Assembly: GCA_029939235.1 (NCBI GenBank) | Contig: JAOZTG010000009.1 | Location: forward strand, 1-41,255 | DNA from: Flavobacteriaceae bacterium | GTDB lineage: Bacteria > Bacteroidota > Bacteroidia > Flavobacteriales > Flavobacteriaceae | DNA length: 41,255 nucleotides | Direction of reading: 5' to 3' | Shown here: positions 33,026-41,255 of the stretch, piece after piece | Layout: each line of letters begins with the position of its first letter | How positions within the stretch are numbered: the first letter of the stretch is position 1 | Notes under the pieces: generated by a model | What the model was told of the DNA's origin: nothing | The model's input: only the letters and a program-made list of their open reading frames with translations | The model's database searches: none | Program-made: the position numbers and the translations under genes

Positions 33026-33028
33026 AAT

Positions 33029-33508
33029 TCAAACAAAAATACCCTGATCAACACGGTTTAATTCTTCCATAACCATTTCTTTTCCATAGGAATCTTTTAA
33101 TAATTCTAAAGGTGTCATATTTCCTAAGGCCATAGATGGAGATTTAAGCCAAACATAAAATTGCTCGTTCGAATCAAAAACCTCACTCCCGTAATTGGTA
33201 ACCTCAGCAAGTTCAATAATTTTTTCAGAATGCTGTGGCTTAAACACATGCTTTTCTTCATTCTTAAAACGTTGTAATGTTTTGGTGGACACTCCTAAAA
33301 AATCTGCCCAGTCTTTTTCTGAAAAAGGAGATAATTCCTTTATTTTACTATAGAATGAATAAGATATTCCATTGCGAATAGAATGAACAATAAGTAATTT
33401 ATTGTTTAAAAAATCATGGTAAGATATATCAATATTTTTAGCCTCAGATTTATAAACAGCCGAAACCTCTTTTACAAGATTGCTAACTTCTTTTTTTAAA
33501 TAATTCAT
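33029..33508 (-). CDS. Xre/MbcA/ParS-type antitoxin
   Basis: The antitoxin partner of the RES toxin has 159 residues from the chosen ATG. A helix-turn-helix region (KDWADFLGVSTKTLQRFKNE) is followed by the C-terminal Xre/MbcA/ParS toxin-binding domain (FYVWLKSPSMALGNMTPLEL, ending MVMEELNRVDQGIFV). The frame is open to a TTG at 33559, but that start would place the promoter and operator inside the gene; the ATG at 33508 is the first ATG and lies just downstream of them. It is expected to neutralise the toxin and repress its own operon. Confidence 0.92.
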   Translation of the reverse strand: MNYLKKEVSNLVKEVSAVYKSEAKNIDISYHDFLNNKLLIVHSIRNGISYSFYSKIKELSPFSEKDWADFLGVSTKTLQRFKNEEKHVFKPQHSEKIIELAEVTNYGSEVFDSNEQFYVWLKSPSMALGNMTPLELLKDSYGKEMVMEELNRVDQGIFV

Positions 33509-33514
33509 TCTATT

Positions 33515-33551
33515 TAGACATTTGTCTATAAATATACGACATTTATCTATA
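33515..33551 (-). promoter_or_regulatory. Putative autoregulatory operator of the Xre-RES operon
   Basis: A perfect palindrome, TAGACA-TT-TGTCTA (33515-33528), and a near copy form a direct repeat: GACATTTGTCTATA (33517-33530) and GACATTTATCTATA (33538-33551), offset by 21 bases, two helical turns. They overlap the promoter and sit directly before the antitoxin ATG. Confidence 0.65.
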
Positions 33552-33559
33552 TCGAACAA
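33529..33559 (-). promoter_or_regulatory. Promoter of the Xre-RES operon
   Basis: On the minus strand TTG (33557-33559), a 20-base spacer and TATATTTA (33529-33536) match the Bacteroidota pattern with one change (A for the final G). It lies between rnhB and the antitoxin ATG and is covered by the two operator copies. Confidence 0.55.
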
Positions 33560-33569
33560 GATTTTATAA

Positions 33570-34169
33570 CTAAAGATCTAATTTCAACTGCTCAGGCAAC
33601 AATCTAAAAGTTTTGCGATGATGAAAAGTAATACCATTTTTTCTAATAGCATTTCTGTGCTCTTTGGTAGGATAACCTTTATTTTTTTTCCAGTTGTAAG
33701 CAGGAAAATCACGATCAATTTTCTCCATATAATCATCCCTGTAAGTTTTTGCCAGAACGGATGCCGCAGCAATACTTAAATATTTAGCATCTCCTTTTAC
33801 TATCGTTTGATGTGGAATATTTTGATAATTCTTAAATCTGTTTCCATCAACAATGATAAATTCCGGTGAAATAATTAACTTTTCAATAGATTTATGCATA
33901 GCCAAAATAGATGCATTTAAAACATTTATCTTATCAATTTCTTCCTGATAAACAAATGCTACCCCATATGCCAAAGCTTCTTTTTCAATTATCGGCCTTA
34001 ATATTTCTCTTTGTTTTTCACTCAATTGCTTAGAGTCATTCAACAATTCATGTTTGAAATCAACAGGTAGAATTACTGCAGCTGCAACTACCGGACCGGC
34101 AAGACAACCTCTTCCGGCTTCATCCGTACCTGCTTCTATTTTATTTTTTAAAAAGTATGATTTTAACAT
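33570..34169 (-). CDS. rnhB: Ribonuclease HII
   Basis: The 199-residue RNase HII removes ribonucleotides from RNA-DNA hybrids. [20 protein letters not shown] holds the first catalytic residues (Asp16, Glu17). FIIVDGNRF carries a later acidic residue, and [14 protein letters not shown] plus NKGYPTKEH are typical RnhB segments. It ends 62 bases before the antitoxin ATG and is divergent from the porin gene. Confidence 0.97.
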   Translation of the reverse strand: MLKSYFLKNKIEAGTDEAGRGCLAGPVVAAAVILPVDFKHELLNDSKQLSEKQREILRPIIEKEALAYGVAFVYQEEIDKINVLNASILAMHKSIEKLIISPEFIIVDGNRFKNYQNIPHQTIVKGDAKYLSIAAASVLAKTYRDDYMEKIDRDFPAYNWKKNKGYPTKEHRNAIRKNGITFHHRKTFRLLPEQLKLDL

Positions 34170-34184
34170 CTTGTAATCTTAATT

Positions 34185-34192
34185 CAAAAATA
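34185..34192 (-). promoter_or_regulatory. Candidate -7 element of rnhB
   Basis: TATTTTTG on the minus strand lies 16 bases before the rnhB ATG. No TTG partner is seen at the right distance, and the leader would be only about 10 bases, so this is weak. Confidence 0.25.
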
Positions 34193-34237
34193 ATAAACCC
34201 TTTTGATTTTGAGTAAAAATTATATCCCTAATTATTT

Positions 34238-34245
34238 TACCTTTG
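34238..34245 (+). promoter_or_regulatory. Candidate -7 element of the porin gene
   Basis: TACCTTTG matches TAnnTTTG just before the porin ATG. The nearest TTG (34209-34211) is 26 bases away, slightly beyond the usual spacing. Confidence 0.3.
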
Positions 34246-34262
34246 TCATCATTAAAAAATTT

Positions 34263-36251
34263 ATGACCAAAAAATTAATATTTATATTTCTTTTGTTTTC
34301 GGTATTTTCGGCTATAGCCCAAATTAACCGCAGAGACATGCCTGCATACGAAAACCGGTTTGTTGATAATGAAAACGACCCCTACAATCAATACGATACA
34401 ACCCGTGTAGATACTAGAGAAATTGAAGTGAAATTAAGTGGTAAGACTTATTACAAAGATTATAAGATTTTCAACTACAAAAATGATACAATCTATATTG
34501 ATACAACTTTAAATATCAATAAAGATTATGCCTTTAACTATTTAAAGAAAGACAATTTAGAATTGATGGCTTTTGCAAATCAGGGGCAAACCTTTACTAC
34601 TTTAGCACATACATTTGATAATTATTCTATTTATCCAAAAATTGGCGCACGTGCACAACACTTTAACTTTTATGAAGTAGAGGATGTTTACTATTATTCT
34701 GTACCTACTCCAACAACTCAATTTATGTATAAAAGAGGAATGGAGCAAGGGCAAGTTTTAAATGGATTATTTACTTTTAACACATCGGAACGTTTAAATG
34801 CCTCCATTGCCTTTAAGGGAATGCGTTCCTTAGGAAATTACAGACATTCATTAAGTGATCACGGAAATGCCAGAATAACGATTAGTTATAACACAAAAAA
34901 TGAACGATATTTTATACGAACACATCTTGTTGCCCAGGATCTGAATAATGATCAGAATGGAGGATTAACCGATGAATCGATCAAAAATTTTGAAAGTGGG
35001 GATCCGGAATTTAATGATCGGAACAGGTTGGTGACTAATTTTACTGATGCAACAAGTATTTTAAGGGGCAACAGATATTTTATAGATCATTATTACAAAT
35101 TATGGGCAAAGAATGATACATTAAGAACCATTGCTTCCGAATTAAAAATTGGCCATGTTTTTAACTTTGAAAGAAAGAATTATGAATATGAACAAGATGC
35201 TTCCAATAAGATTTTTGGACCCGCTTTTACATCAAATATCAAAGACCGGGCAAAATATTCTAAACTTTTTAATGAGGTTTATGTATCATTGAACTCACCC
35301 ATTACTTTAGGAGAAGTAAAATTCAAAGTCAATAATTTCAATTATAAGTATGAATATAAAAGTATTTTGATCAGTGATGATCAGGTTATTGAATCTAATC
35401 TTAACGGCAATACCATTACTTTAGGAGGAGAATGGCATACACAATTTAAAAAATTGAATCTAAATGTAGATGCATCTACCATTGTAAGTGGTAATTTGAA
35501 TGGACATAACATATTGGCTTCTATTGATTATGTAAAAGATAGTTTGTTAAGCATTAGTGCTCATGCTTTTAGAAATAGCAGATCTCCTAATTTAAACTTC
35601 CAGCTATTTCAAAGTAGTTATAAAAAGTACAATTGGCAAAATGATTTTAACAATGAAGAAACTACCGGAATTGGTTTTGTATTTGATTCGAAAAAATGGG
35701 GTTTTGCATCTGTTAACATCAACAACATAAATAATTACACCTACTTTGATGCACCTATTGAATCAGAACAAACCAAACCTATACAGTTAGGTGAGAATAT
35801 CAATTATTTAAAAGTGAAACTTAGTAAAGAATTTAGACTAGGTCATTTTGCTTTAGATAATCAGTTTATTTATCAAAATGTTTCATCAGGAAGTGAAGTT
35901 TTTAGAGTACCTGATTTCATTACACGAAACACCCTGTATTATCAAAATCATTTGTTCAAAGGCAAGCCTTTATATTTACAAACCGGAATTACATTTAGAT
36001 ATTTCAGTAAATATTATATGAATAGTTATAATCCTGTTCTTTCAGAATTTTATTTACAAAATAATCAGGAAATTGGTGGTTATCCCATGTTCGATTTCTT
36101 TTTGAATTTGAGAATAAAAACTATGCAAATATTTTTTAAATTAGAGCATTTCAACTCAAGTTTAGGTGAACAAAATTATTATTCAGCACCATTATATCCT
36201 TACAGAGACCTATCTTTCAGATTTGGATTGATATGGACGTTTTTCATATAA
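34263..36251 (+). CDS. Outer-membrane putative porin (Bacteroidota Porin_10-like)
   Basis: The protein has 662 residues from the chosen ATG. The signal peptide is MTKKLIFIFLLFSVFSAIAQ, giving a mature protein that begins with Ile-Asn-Arg. The frame is open to a TTG at 34203, but that would bury the signal peptide, so the ATG is preferred. The body shows repeated amphipathic beta strands with many aromatic residues at strand ends, and the sequence closes with SFRFGLIWTFFI, an aromatic C-terminus typical of outer-membrane barrels. It resembles the large 'putative porin' family of Flavobacteriia. Substrate unknown. It may be cotranscribed with the following FAD-dependent gene, 40 bases away. Confidence 0.8.
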   Translation: MTKKLIFIFLLFSVFSAIAQINRRDMPAYENRFVDNENDPYNQYDTTRVDTREIEVKLSGKTYYKDYKIFNYKNDTIYIDTTLNINKDYAFNYLKKDNLELMAFANQGQTFTTLAHTFDNYSIYPKIGARAQHFNFYEVEDVYYYSVPTPTTQFMYKRGMEQGQVLNGLFTFNTSERLNASIAFKGMRSLGNYRHSLSDHGNARITISYNTKNERYFIRTHLVAQDLNNDQNGGLTDESIKNFESGDPEFNDRNRLVTNFTDATSILRGNRYFIDHYYKLWAKNDTLRTIASELKIGHVFNFERKNYEYEQDASNKIFGPAFTSNIKDRAKYSKLFNEVYVSLNSPITLGEVKFKVNNFNYKYEYKSILISDDQVIESNLNGNTITLGGEWHTQFKKLNLNVDASTIVSGNLNGHNILASIDYVKDSLLSISAHAFRNSRSPNLNFQLFQSSYKKYNWQNDFNNEETTGIGFVFDSKKWGFASVNINNINNYTYFDAPIESEQTKPIQLGENINYLKVKLSKEFRLGHFALDNQFIYQNVSSGSEVFRVPDFITRNTLYYQNHLFKGKPLYLQTGITFRYFSKYYMNSYNPVLSEFYLQNNQEIGGYPMFDFFLNLRIKTMQIFFKLEHFNSSLGEQNYYSAPLYPYRDLSFRFGLIWTFFI

Positions 36252-36291
36252 TTTCAAACAACCTATAATAAAAGCATTTTGAAATAAAACT

Positions 36292-37845
36292 ATGCAACAA
36301 GAATATCAACTTCAGGTAAAACCGGAAATAGCTCAAGATCAAGAGAAACTTCGATTGTTTGTTGCAAAAAATAAAAGATTGGATGCCAGTGACATTACAT
36401 ATATTGAAATTTTAAAAAGATCGGTTGATGCCCGTCAAAAAAATATAAAGATCAACTTAAGAGTTCGGGTTTTCATAAAAGAAGATTACAAGGAAGATCC
36501 TGTTGAAATTTCAAATTATAAGGATATCAGTAATGCTAAGGAAGTAATTATAATTGGTGCAGGGCCAGCTGGCTTGTTTGCAGCTTTAAAATTGATTGAA
36601 AAAGGGTTTAAACCCATTGTTCTCGAAAGAGGAAAGAATGTAAGAGAAAGGAGAAGAGACCTTGCTGCTATTACAAAAAATCACATTGTAAACGAAGATT
36701 CAAATTATTGCTTTGGTGAAGGTGGTGCAGGAACCTTTTCAGACGGGAAGCTCTATACCCGATCAAAAAAAAGAGGAGATGTCAATCAAATCATAAAATT
36801 ACTTATTGCACATGGTGCAAACAATAATATTGCTGTTGAAGCCCACCCACATATTGGCACCAATAAACTTCCTAAAATAATTCAGGCCATACGTGAAACC
36901 ATATTAAATTATGGCGGTAAAGTTTTATTCAATACCAGAGTAACAGATATCATCGTAAAAAACAAGGAAGTTAATGGTGTTGAAACACAAAATGGTCTTA
37001 TCATCTACTCAAAAAAAATAGTTCTTGCTACAGGGCATTCTGCCAGAGATATTTTCGAACTATTACACAATAAAGGAATCAAGATCGAAGCGAAACCATT
37101 TGCCTTAGGTGTAAGGGTTGAACACGCACAGCAATTGATCGATCAAATTCAATACCATTGTGATGTCAGGGGAGACTACTTACCCCCTGCTCCATACAGC
37201 ATTGTTAAACAAGTCAAAAACAGAGGCGTATATTCTTTTTGTATGTGCCCGGGAGGTGTTATAGCTCCGTGTGCTACTGCCCCCGGAGAAGTGGTTACTA
37301 ACGGATGGTCACCTTCAAAAAGAGATCAGCCAACATCCAATTCAGGTATTGTCGTAGAATTAAAACTCGAAGATTTTGCAGCATATAAAGAATTCGGACC
37401 TTTGGCCGGAGTTGAATTCCAAAAAAATATTGAGCAAACCGCATGGCATCTTGCAGGTGAAACACAAAGAGTTCCTGCACAAAGGCTGGTTGATTTCACC
37501 AAAGGAAAACTATCCGATAATATTCCAAAAACATCCTATCAACCCGGTACAACTTCTATCGAACTAGGAAGTGTTTTACCTCCATTTATCTACAAAACTC
37601 TTCAAAATGGATTTGAGCAATTTGGTAGATCTATGAAAGGATATTTAACAAATGAAGCGGTGGTGCATGCACCCGAATCAAGAACTTCATCACCCGTAAG
37701 AATTCCAAGAGACAGAAAAACAATGGAACATATTCAAATCAAAGGTTTATACCCTTGCGGCGAAGGAGCCGGATATGCAGGAGGAATCATTTCTGCAGCT
37801 ATTGACGGTGAAAAATGTGCAGAACAGATCAGTTTGATCTATTAA
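36292..37845 (+). CDS. FAD-dependent oxidoreductase of unknown substrate
   Basis: The 517-residue flavoprotein has an N-terminal extension of about 80 residues, then the dinucleotide-binding motif VIIIGAGPAGLFAALKLIEKG (from about residue 83) followed by VLERGK. CFGEGGAGTFSDGKLYTR is a conserved central motif; LATGHSARDIF and a C-terminal YPCGEGAGYAGGIISAAIDG give the second FAD contact. This matches the widespread uncharacterised family of NAD(P)/FAD-dependent enzymes related to Vibrio VP0956. The reaction is unknown. No signal peptide is seen. Confidence 0.85.
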   Translation: MQQEYQLQVKPEIAQDQEKLRLFVAKNKRLDASDITYIEILKRSVDARQKNIKINLRVRVFIKEDYKEDPVEISNYKDISNAKEVIIIGAGPAGLFAALKLIEKGFKPIVLERGKNVRERRRDLAAITKNHIVNEDSNYCFGEGGAGTFSDGKLYTRSKKRGDVNQIIKLLIAHGANNNIAVEAHPHIGTNKLPKIIQAIRETILNYGGKVLFNTRVTDIIVKNKEVNGVETQNGLIIYSKKIVLATGHSARDIFELLHNKGIKIEAKPFALGVRVEHAQQLIDQIQYHCDVRGDYLPPAPYSIVKQVKNRGVYSFCMCPGGVIAPCATAPGEVVTNGWSPSKRDQPTSNSGIVVELKLEDFAAYKEFGPLAGVEFQKNIEQTAWHLAGETQRVPAQRLVDFTKGKLSDNIPKTSYQPGTTSIELGSVLPPFIYKTLQNGFEQFGRSMKGYLTNEAVVHAPESRTSSPVRIPRDRKTMEHIQIKGLYPCGEGAGYAGGIISAAIDGEKCAEQISLIY

Positions 37846-38062
37846 TTTGGCACTACTGTTATTTGAAGATAAATAGTTTTTTAAATATTAACACTGGATC
37901 TGTTATAAATGATTTAATGCTAAAATAATCTAATACTCTAGGAAAGTTTTAATCTCAACCAGTAGGATACATTGATATTTAGTTAGCATATTTTTATCCT
38001 TACATTAAACCACTTAATCATTGACTCATTTGTAATTCCCCACTAAATTCATGGTAATTACA

Positions 38063-38755
38063 TTAATTTAAGGCAAAAGCAACAGCATCTTTTGCATGAA
38101 TTTTAGTAGTATCAAAAACGTGAATATTCACATCTTTTTGTTTGATCAATAAAGGAATTTCTGTACAGCCTAATATTACACCTTCTGCTCCTGCAAGCTC
38201 TAATTTCTTAATGATCTCCACCATTTTACTTCTTGAGTTGTCATTTAACTCTCCTTGAACCAGTTCTTTATAAATAATATCGTGTACAATTTCTCTGTCA
38301 TCTTTCACAGGAATTATAACTTCTATACCGAACTTATGCAGTAAAATATTTTTATAAAAGTCCTTTTCCATTGTAAATTTAGTCCCCAGTAAAGCAACCT
38401 TTTTTATCTTTTGTTCTAAGATATTTTTACCAGTTGACTCTGCAATATGCAAAAAAGGTACAGATATATTTTGCCTTATCTTATCACTTAATAAGTGCAT
38501 GGTATTGGTACATAATACTATAACCTCCGCACCACTTTTCTCCAGGTTTTGTGCTGCCTGAACCATCATTTTTCCCAAACCTTCCCAGTCATCCTCATGC
38601 TGTAATTTTTCAATCTCAGCAAAATCAAGAGATTCCATGATACAACTTGCCGAATGAAAACCACCCAGTAATTCTCTTACTTTCAAATTGATCAATTCAT
38701 AATACACCATAGAGGATTCCCAACTCATTCCTCCTATTAATCCTATTTTTTTCAA
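38063..38755 (-). CDS. Aspartate/glutamate racemase family protein (TTG start)
   Basis: The 230-residue PLP-independent amino-acid racemase is related to RacX/YgeA. Both catalytic cysteines are present: Cys82 in LCTNTMH and Cys197 in GCTEIPL. The start codon is TTG: the family N-terminus KKIGLIGGMSWES begins directly after it, an in-frame TAA stands seven codons upstream, and the next ATG would delete the first conserved strand. It lies 55 bases after nhaC on the same strand, possibly cotranscribed. Substrate (Asp, Glu or other) is uncertain. Confidence 0.88.
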   Translation of the reverse strand: MKKIGLIGGMSWESSMVYYELINLKVRELLGGFHSASCIMESLDFAEIEKLQHEDDWEGLGKMMVQAAQNLEKSGAEVIVLCTNTMHLLSDKIRQNISVPFLHIAESTGKNILEQKIKKVALLGTKFTMEKDFYKNILLHKFGIEVIIPVKDDREIVHDIIYKELVQGELNDNSRSKMVEIIKKLELAGAEGVILGCTEIPLLIKQKDVNIHVFDTTKIHAKDAVAFALN

Positions 38756-38810
38756 ATGATCGAAATTTTTGATTTAAAGTATATCAACTCCTTCAAAGGT
38801 GATCCTGACT

Positions 38811-40259
38811 CTATTTCTTTACTAACTGCTTGATCTTGATATTGAAGGCTGCAAAGATCAAGGTCATTACCGGACTTAAATAATTAAAAATTGCATAAAT
38901 AAAATATTCACCAACTCCAACACCCAATACACCTGACTGGTATGCCCCACAAGTATTCCATGGCACCAAAACCGATGTAACAGTACCGGAGTCTTCTAAT
39001 GTTCTGCTTAAATTTTCTGGAGCCAGCCCTTTTTCCTCATAGGCTTTTGAAAACATTTTACCAGGAACAACAATAGCCAAATATTGATCGGAAGCCGTTA
39101 CATTTAAAGCAAGACAGGTTGCTACCGTACTGGCAAATAATCCAAAAACAGTATGAGCCAATTTCAATAAAGCAGCACTAATTCTTGCCAAAGCTCCAAT
39201 CGCCTCCATCACTCCTCCAAAAACCATCGCACAAATGATCAGCCAAATGGTACCTAACATACCATACATACCACCTGCTGAAAACAAACCACTTAACATT
39301 TCATTTTCTGATGCAACAGATGTATCTATTGTAATAGCATTCATTACTCCCCTATAGGCAGATTGAAAATTTAAAGTTTCAGAACCACCAATTTTTGCTA
39401 CAATTTCCGGTTGAAAAATAATTGCAAAAACACCACCTAATAAAGTTCCTATCAATAATGCAATTAAGGGTTGTGTTTTTTTTACAATCAGAAAAATAAC
39501 AATGACAGGAACTAAAAATAACCATGGTGTAATATGGAAAGAATGTTCAATAGATGTTAAAATCGCAGAAGTATCTGTTGTTCCCTCTGTATCAAGTGTC
39601 AAACCAATAATTATAAAAATAATTAGGGTGATCACAATAGTTGGAACAGTTGTCTTTGCCATATATTTTATATGCGTAAACAAATCAGTTCCTGCCATCG
39701 CAGGAGCCAAATTGGTAGTATCAGACATTGGTGACATTTTATCTCCAAAATAAGCTCCGGAAAGAACTGCACCGGCAACCATTCCTAAAGGGATATCCAA
39801 CGCTCCTCCAATTCCTACCAAGGCAATTCCAACTGTTGCTGAAGTTGTCCATGAGCTACCAGTTGCAATAGAAATTATTGCACAAATAATAATCGTTGCA
39901 GGCAAAAATATGGTTGGATTTAATATTTCTAAACCGTAATAGATCATGGTTGGAATAACGCCACTAATTAACCAGGTTCCTGCCAATGAACCAACCATTA
40001 ATAGTATTAAAATTGCTCCTGTAGTAGACTTTACATTATTTGCAACTTCATCAATCATACGCACATATGAAACCTTGTTAAAAAAACCAACAATTGCTGC
40101 CACTGCACCACCAAGTAACAAAATAAACTGATTTGAACCACTCAATGCATCATCACCATAAACACCCACATTGTAAGCCAACATTGCTACTAATACAAAA
40201 ACAGGAATAAGAGCTTCCCAAATACTTAATTCTTTATTTTTTATGATGCGAGTCTCCAT
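38811..40259 (-). CDS. nhaC: Na+/H+ antiporter NhaC family
   Basis: The 482-residue inner-membrane protein with about 12 predicted helices exchanges Na+ for H+. The family segments ATGSSWTTSATVGIAL, GAYFGDKMSPMSDTTNLAPA and LEDSGTVTSVLVPWNTCGAY are clear. It is the first gene of a possible two-gene unit with the racemase. Some NhaC relatives exchange malate/lactate; the motif set fits the antiporter branch, but substrate is inferred. Confidence 0.92.
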   Translation of the reverse strand: METRIIKNKELSIWEALIPVFVLVAMLAYNVGVYGDDALSGSNQFILLLGGAVAAIVGFFNKVSYVRMIDEVANNVKSTTGAILILLMVGSLAGTWLISGVIPTMIYYGLEILNPTIFLPATIIICAIISIATGSSWTTSATVGIALVGIGGALDIPLGMVAGAVLSGAYFGDKMSPMSDTTNLAPAMAGTDLFTHIKYMAKTTVPTIVITLIIFIIIGLTLDTEGTTDTSAILTSIEHSFHITPWLFLVPVIVIFLIVKKTQPLIALLIGTLLGGVFAIIFQPEIVAKIGGSETLNFQSAYRGVMNAITIDTSVASENEMLSGLFSAGGMYGMLGTIWLIICAMVFGGVMEAIGALARISAALLKLAHTVFGLFASTVATCLALNVTASDQYLAIVVPGKMFSKAYEEKGLAPENLSRTLEDSGTVTSVLVPWNTCGAYQSGVLGVGVGEYFIYAIFNYLSPVMTLIFAAFNIKIKQLVKK

Positions 40260-40332
40260 TTTAAGATTTTAATTAATAATGTAATGTTACGTAAAATCAA
40301 CCGAAATTAAAAATATATCCATTAAATGTATT

Positions 40333-40348
40333 TATTTCAATTGAAATA
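40333..40348. promoter_or_regulatory. 16-bp perfect palindrome between nhaC and the winged-helix gene
   Basis: TATTTCAA-TTGAAATA is fully self-complementary. It sits in the middle of the 191-base divergent gap and could be an operator. The gap is very AT-rich, which raises the chance of coincidence. A second near-palindrome lies at 40381-40402. Confidence 0.3.
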
Positions 40349-40450
40349 GAATAAACATCATAAAGAATGCGTTATATAAAGTAAAATAAAAATTATTTTT
40401 ACGCAACCATTAAATTAATATAACATCTATAAGATAGTTACCCCCAAGCT

Positions 40451-40777
40451 ATGGATTTAGAATATAACATACTAGACCATCTTTATAACAATGACAACGG
40501 AAAGTTAATCGATGTTACGTATTTAGATGAAAATTATAGTTCTTTGATTGAAGTACTAATTGAATTGAAAGGAAATAATTACATCGTTATTGACGAAGTA
40601 AAACCGAGAAATTTTACTGCTTTCGGAATCTCAAATGAGAGAAAGCATGCAATTAGAGCTAAAATCAATGTTAAAGGAAAAATTTATTATCAAAATTTGA
40701 ATAATAAATTAAATAAAATAAAACAAAACATTGAAAAAAAACGCAGGTTTAAACTTGCTCACTTTTTCAATCTTTGA
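40451..40777 (+). CDS. Small putative winged-helix protein
   Basis: The 108-residue protein is of unknown family. The order helix (EYNILDHLYNND), helix, helix plus strand (LIEVLIELKGNNYIVID), then a wing-like strand (RAKINVKGKIYYQNL) resembles a winged-helix DNA-binding fold. The C-terminus is strongly basic (KLNKIKQNIEKKRRFK). A DNA-binding role is inferred from this pattern only. It is followed by a clear terminator and preceded by palindromic sequence. It has no operon partner. Confidence 0.65.
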   Translation: MDLEYNILDHLYNNDNGKLIDVTYLDENYSSLIEVLIELKGNNYIVIDEVKPRNFTAFGISNERKHAIRAKINVKGKIYYQNLNNKLNKIKQNIEKKRRFKLAHFFNL

Positions 40778-40810
40778 TAAAAGTTTACTCAAAATTAATC
40801 TCAGGATTTT

Positions 40811-40846
40811 AAAAGGTGGGTTCGAATTTTCGAACCCCTTTTTTGT
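40811..40846 (+). terminator. Terminator of the winged-helix gene
   Basis: A 9-bp inverted repeat, GGGTTCGAA (40818-40826) with TTCGAACCC (40829-40837), is flanked by A-rich sequence before and followed by CTTTTTTG after. It lies 40 bases after the stop codon. Confidence 0.85.
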
Positions 40847-41022
40847 TTTAAAAGTATTCTTAATCCTAACTCCTTTACTTCCTCAAAAAAATATATTTTT
40901 TACTTTTATTGGTTGAAAAATTATAATAAATCAGAATGGTTCTCGTTCTTATAACTGACCCTCCCTTTAACAATAATTTATTTAACAAATAAATTAATCT
41001 GTACTAATACATATTGCTATAT

Positions 41023-41142
41023 ATGAAAAAGTCTAAAAATGACTCATTGCTCATCCATTCTCTTGAGTTAAAAGTTTTCTTATTAGAACTGGATAAAAAC
41101 CTAGTAAAATTAAATATAGAAAAATCTAAAAATAAAAAGTAA
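41023..41142 (+). CDS. Possible 39-residue small ORF
   Basis: An ATG frame of 39 codons encodes a lysine-rich peptide with a leucine-rich central helix (LELKVFLLELDKNLVKLN). No promoter match or homologue is recognised. In such AT-rich DNA a frame of this length is common by chance. Around it, 40847-41022 and 41143-41255 show no other gene. Confidence 0.25.
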   Translation: MKKSKNDSLLIHSLELKVFLLELDKNLVKLNIEKSKNKK

Positions 41143-41255
41143 ACAAATTTAAAACAGGTGGACTGAAAAGATTAGGAGAGGTCATTTTGGTTCGCCTTTA
41201 TCTTATATAAGAATTCAGTAGATAGTTACCTGCTTATATCCATTATTAATTTGTT

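Noticed and set aside
40731-40916. 61-codon plus-strand frame after the winged-helix gene
   Set aside because: It overlaps that gene out of frame and reads through a clear terminator hairpin.
1-41255. CRISPR arrays, tRNA or rRNA genes, insertion sequences, integrases or phage genes
   Set aside because: No spaced repeat array, cloverleaf-like segment, transposase or integrase motif was seen in genes or gaps.

Overview
The window looks like chromosome from a member of the Bacteroidota, most likely a flavobacterial relative. It is AT-rich. Several promoters fit the phylum pattern TTG-N18-20-TAnnTTTG, Shine-Dalgarno sequences are weak or absent, and family-typical genes occur (porin of the 'putative porin' type, NA37-type nucleoid protein, gamma-alpha fused KorA). 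Genus cannot be read from the sequence.

Region 1 (about 1-12.7 kb, all minus strand) is an alpha-glucan cluster. Read in transcription order it is an actinobacterial-type ADP-glucose-using synthase (GlgM/GlgA type), glgC, glgE, a stand-alone maltokinase, glgB and a GH31 alpha-glucosidase, then a separately transcribed short alpha-glucan phosphorylase. Together they suggest the maltose-1-phosphate (GlgE) route: GlgC makes ADP-glucose, GlgM joins it to glucose-1-phosphate to give maltose-1-phosphate (maltokinase could also supply it), GlgE polymerises and GlgB branches. The phosphorylase has Thr where the PLP-binding Lys should be, which makes its activity doubtful.

Region 2 (12.8-23.0 kb, minus) is one nuo operon, nuoA-B-C-D-H-I-J-K-L-M-N plus a conserved-looking 109-residue protein. 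The NADH-dehydrogenase subunits NuoE, NuoF and NuoG are cleanly absent between nuoD and nuoH. Immediately upstream lie korAB (2-oxoacid:ferredoxin oxidoreductase, minus), and divergently a 2[4Fe-4S] ferredoxin and nifJ (pyruvate:ferredoxin oxidoreductase), both plus. The simplest reading is a ferredoxin-fed complex I: 2-oxoacid oxidation reduces ferredoxin, which donates electrons to the quinone pool through an 11-subunit proton pump.

Region 3 (30.4-41.3 kb) is mixed housekeeping and accessory DNA: an isolated HEPN-like protein, a nucleoid-associated protein, a small secreted protein, an Xre-RES toxin-antitoxin pair with a well-defined promoter/operator, rnhB, a porin, a FAD-dependent oxidoreductase, an aspartate/glutamate racemase (TTG start), an NhaC antiporter and a small putative winged-helix protein. 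The last ~480 bases hold only a terminator and one doubtful 39-codon frame. No rRNA, tRNA, CRISPR, insertion sequence or phage gene was recognised.
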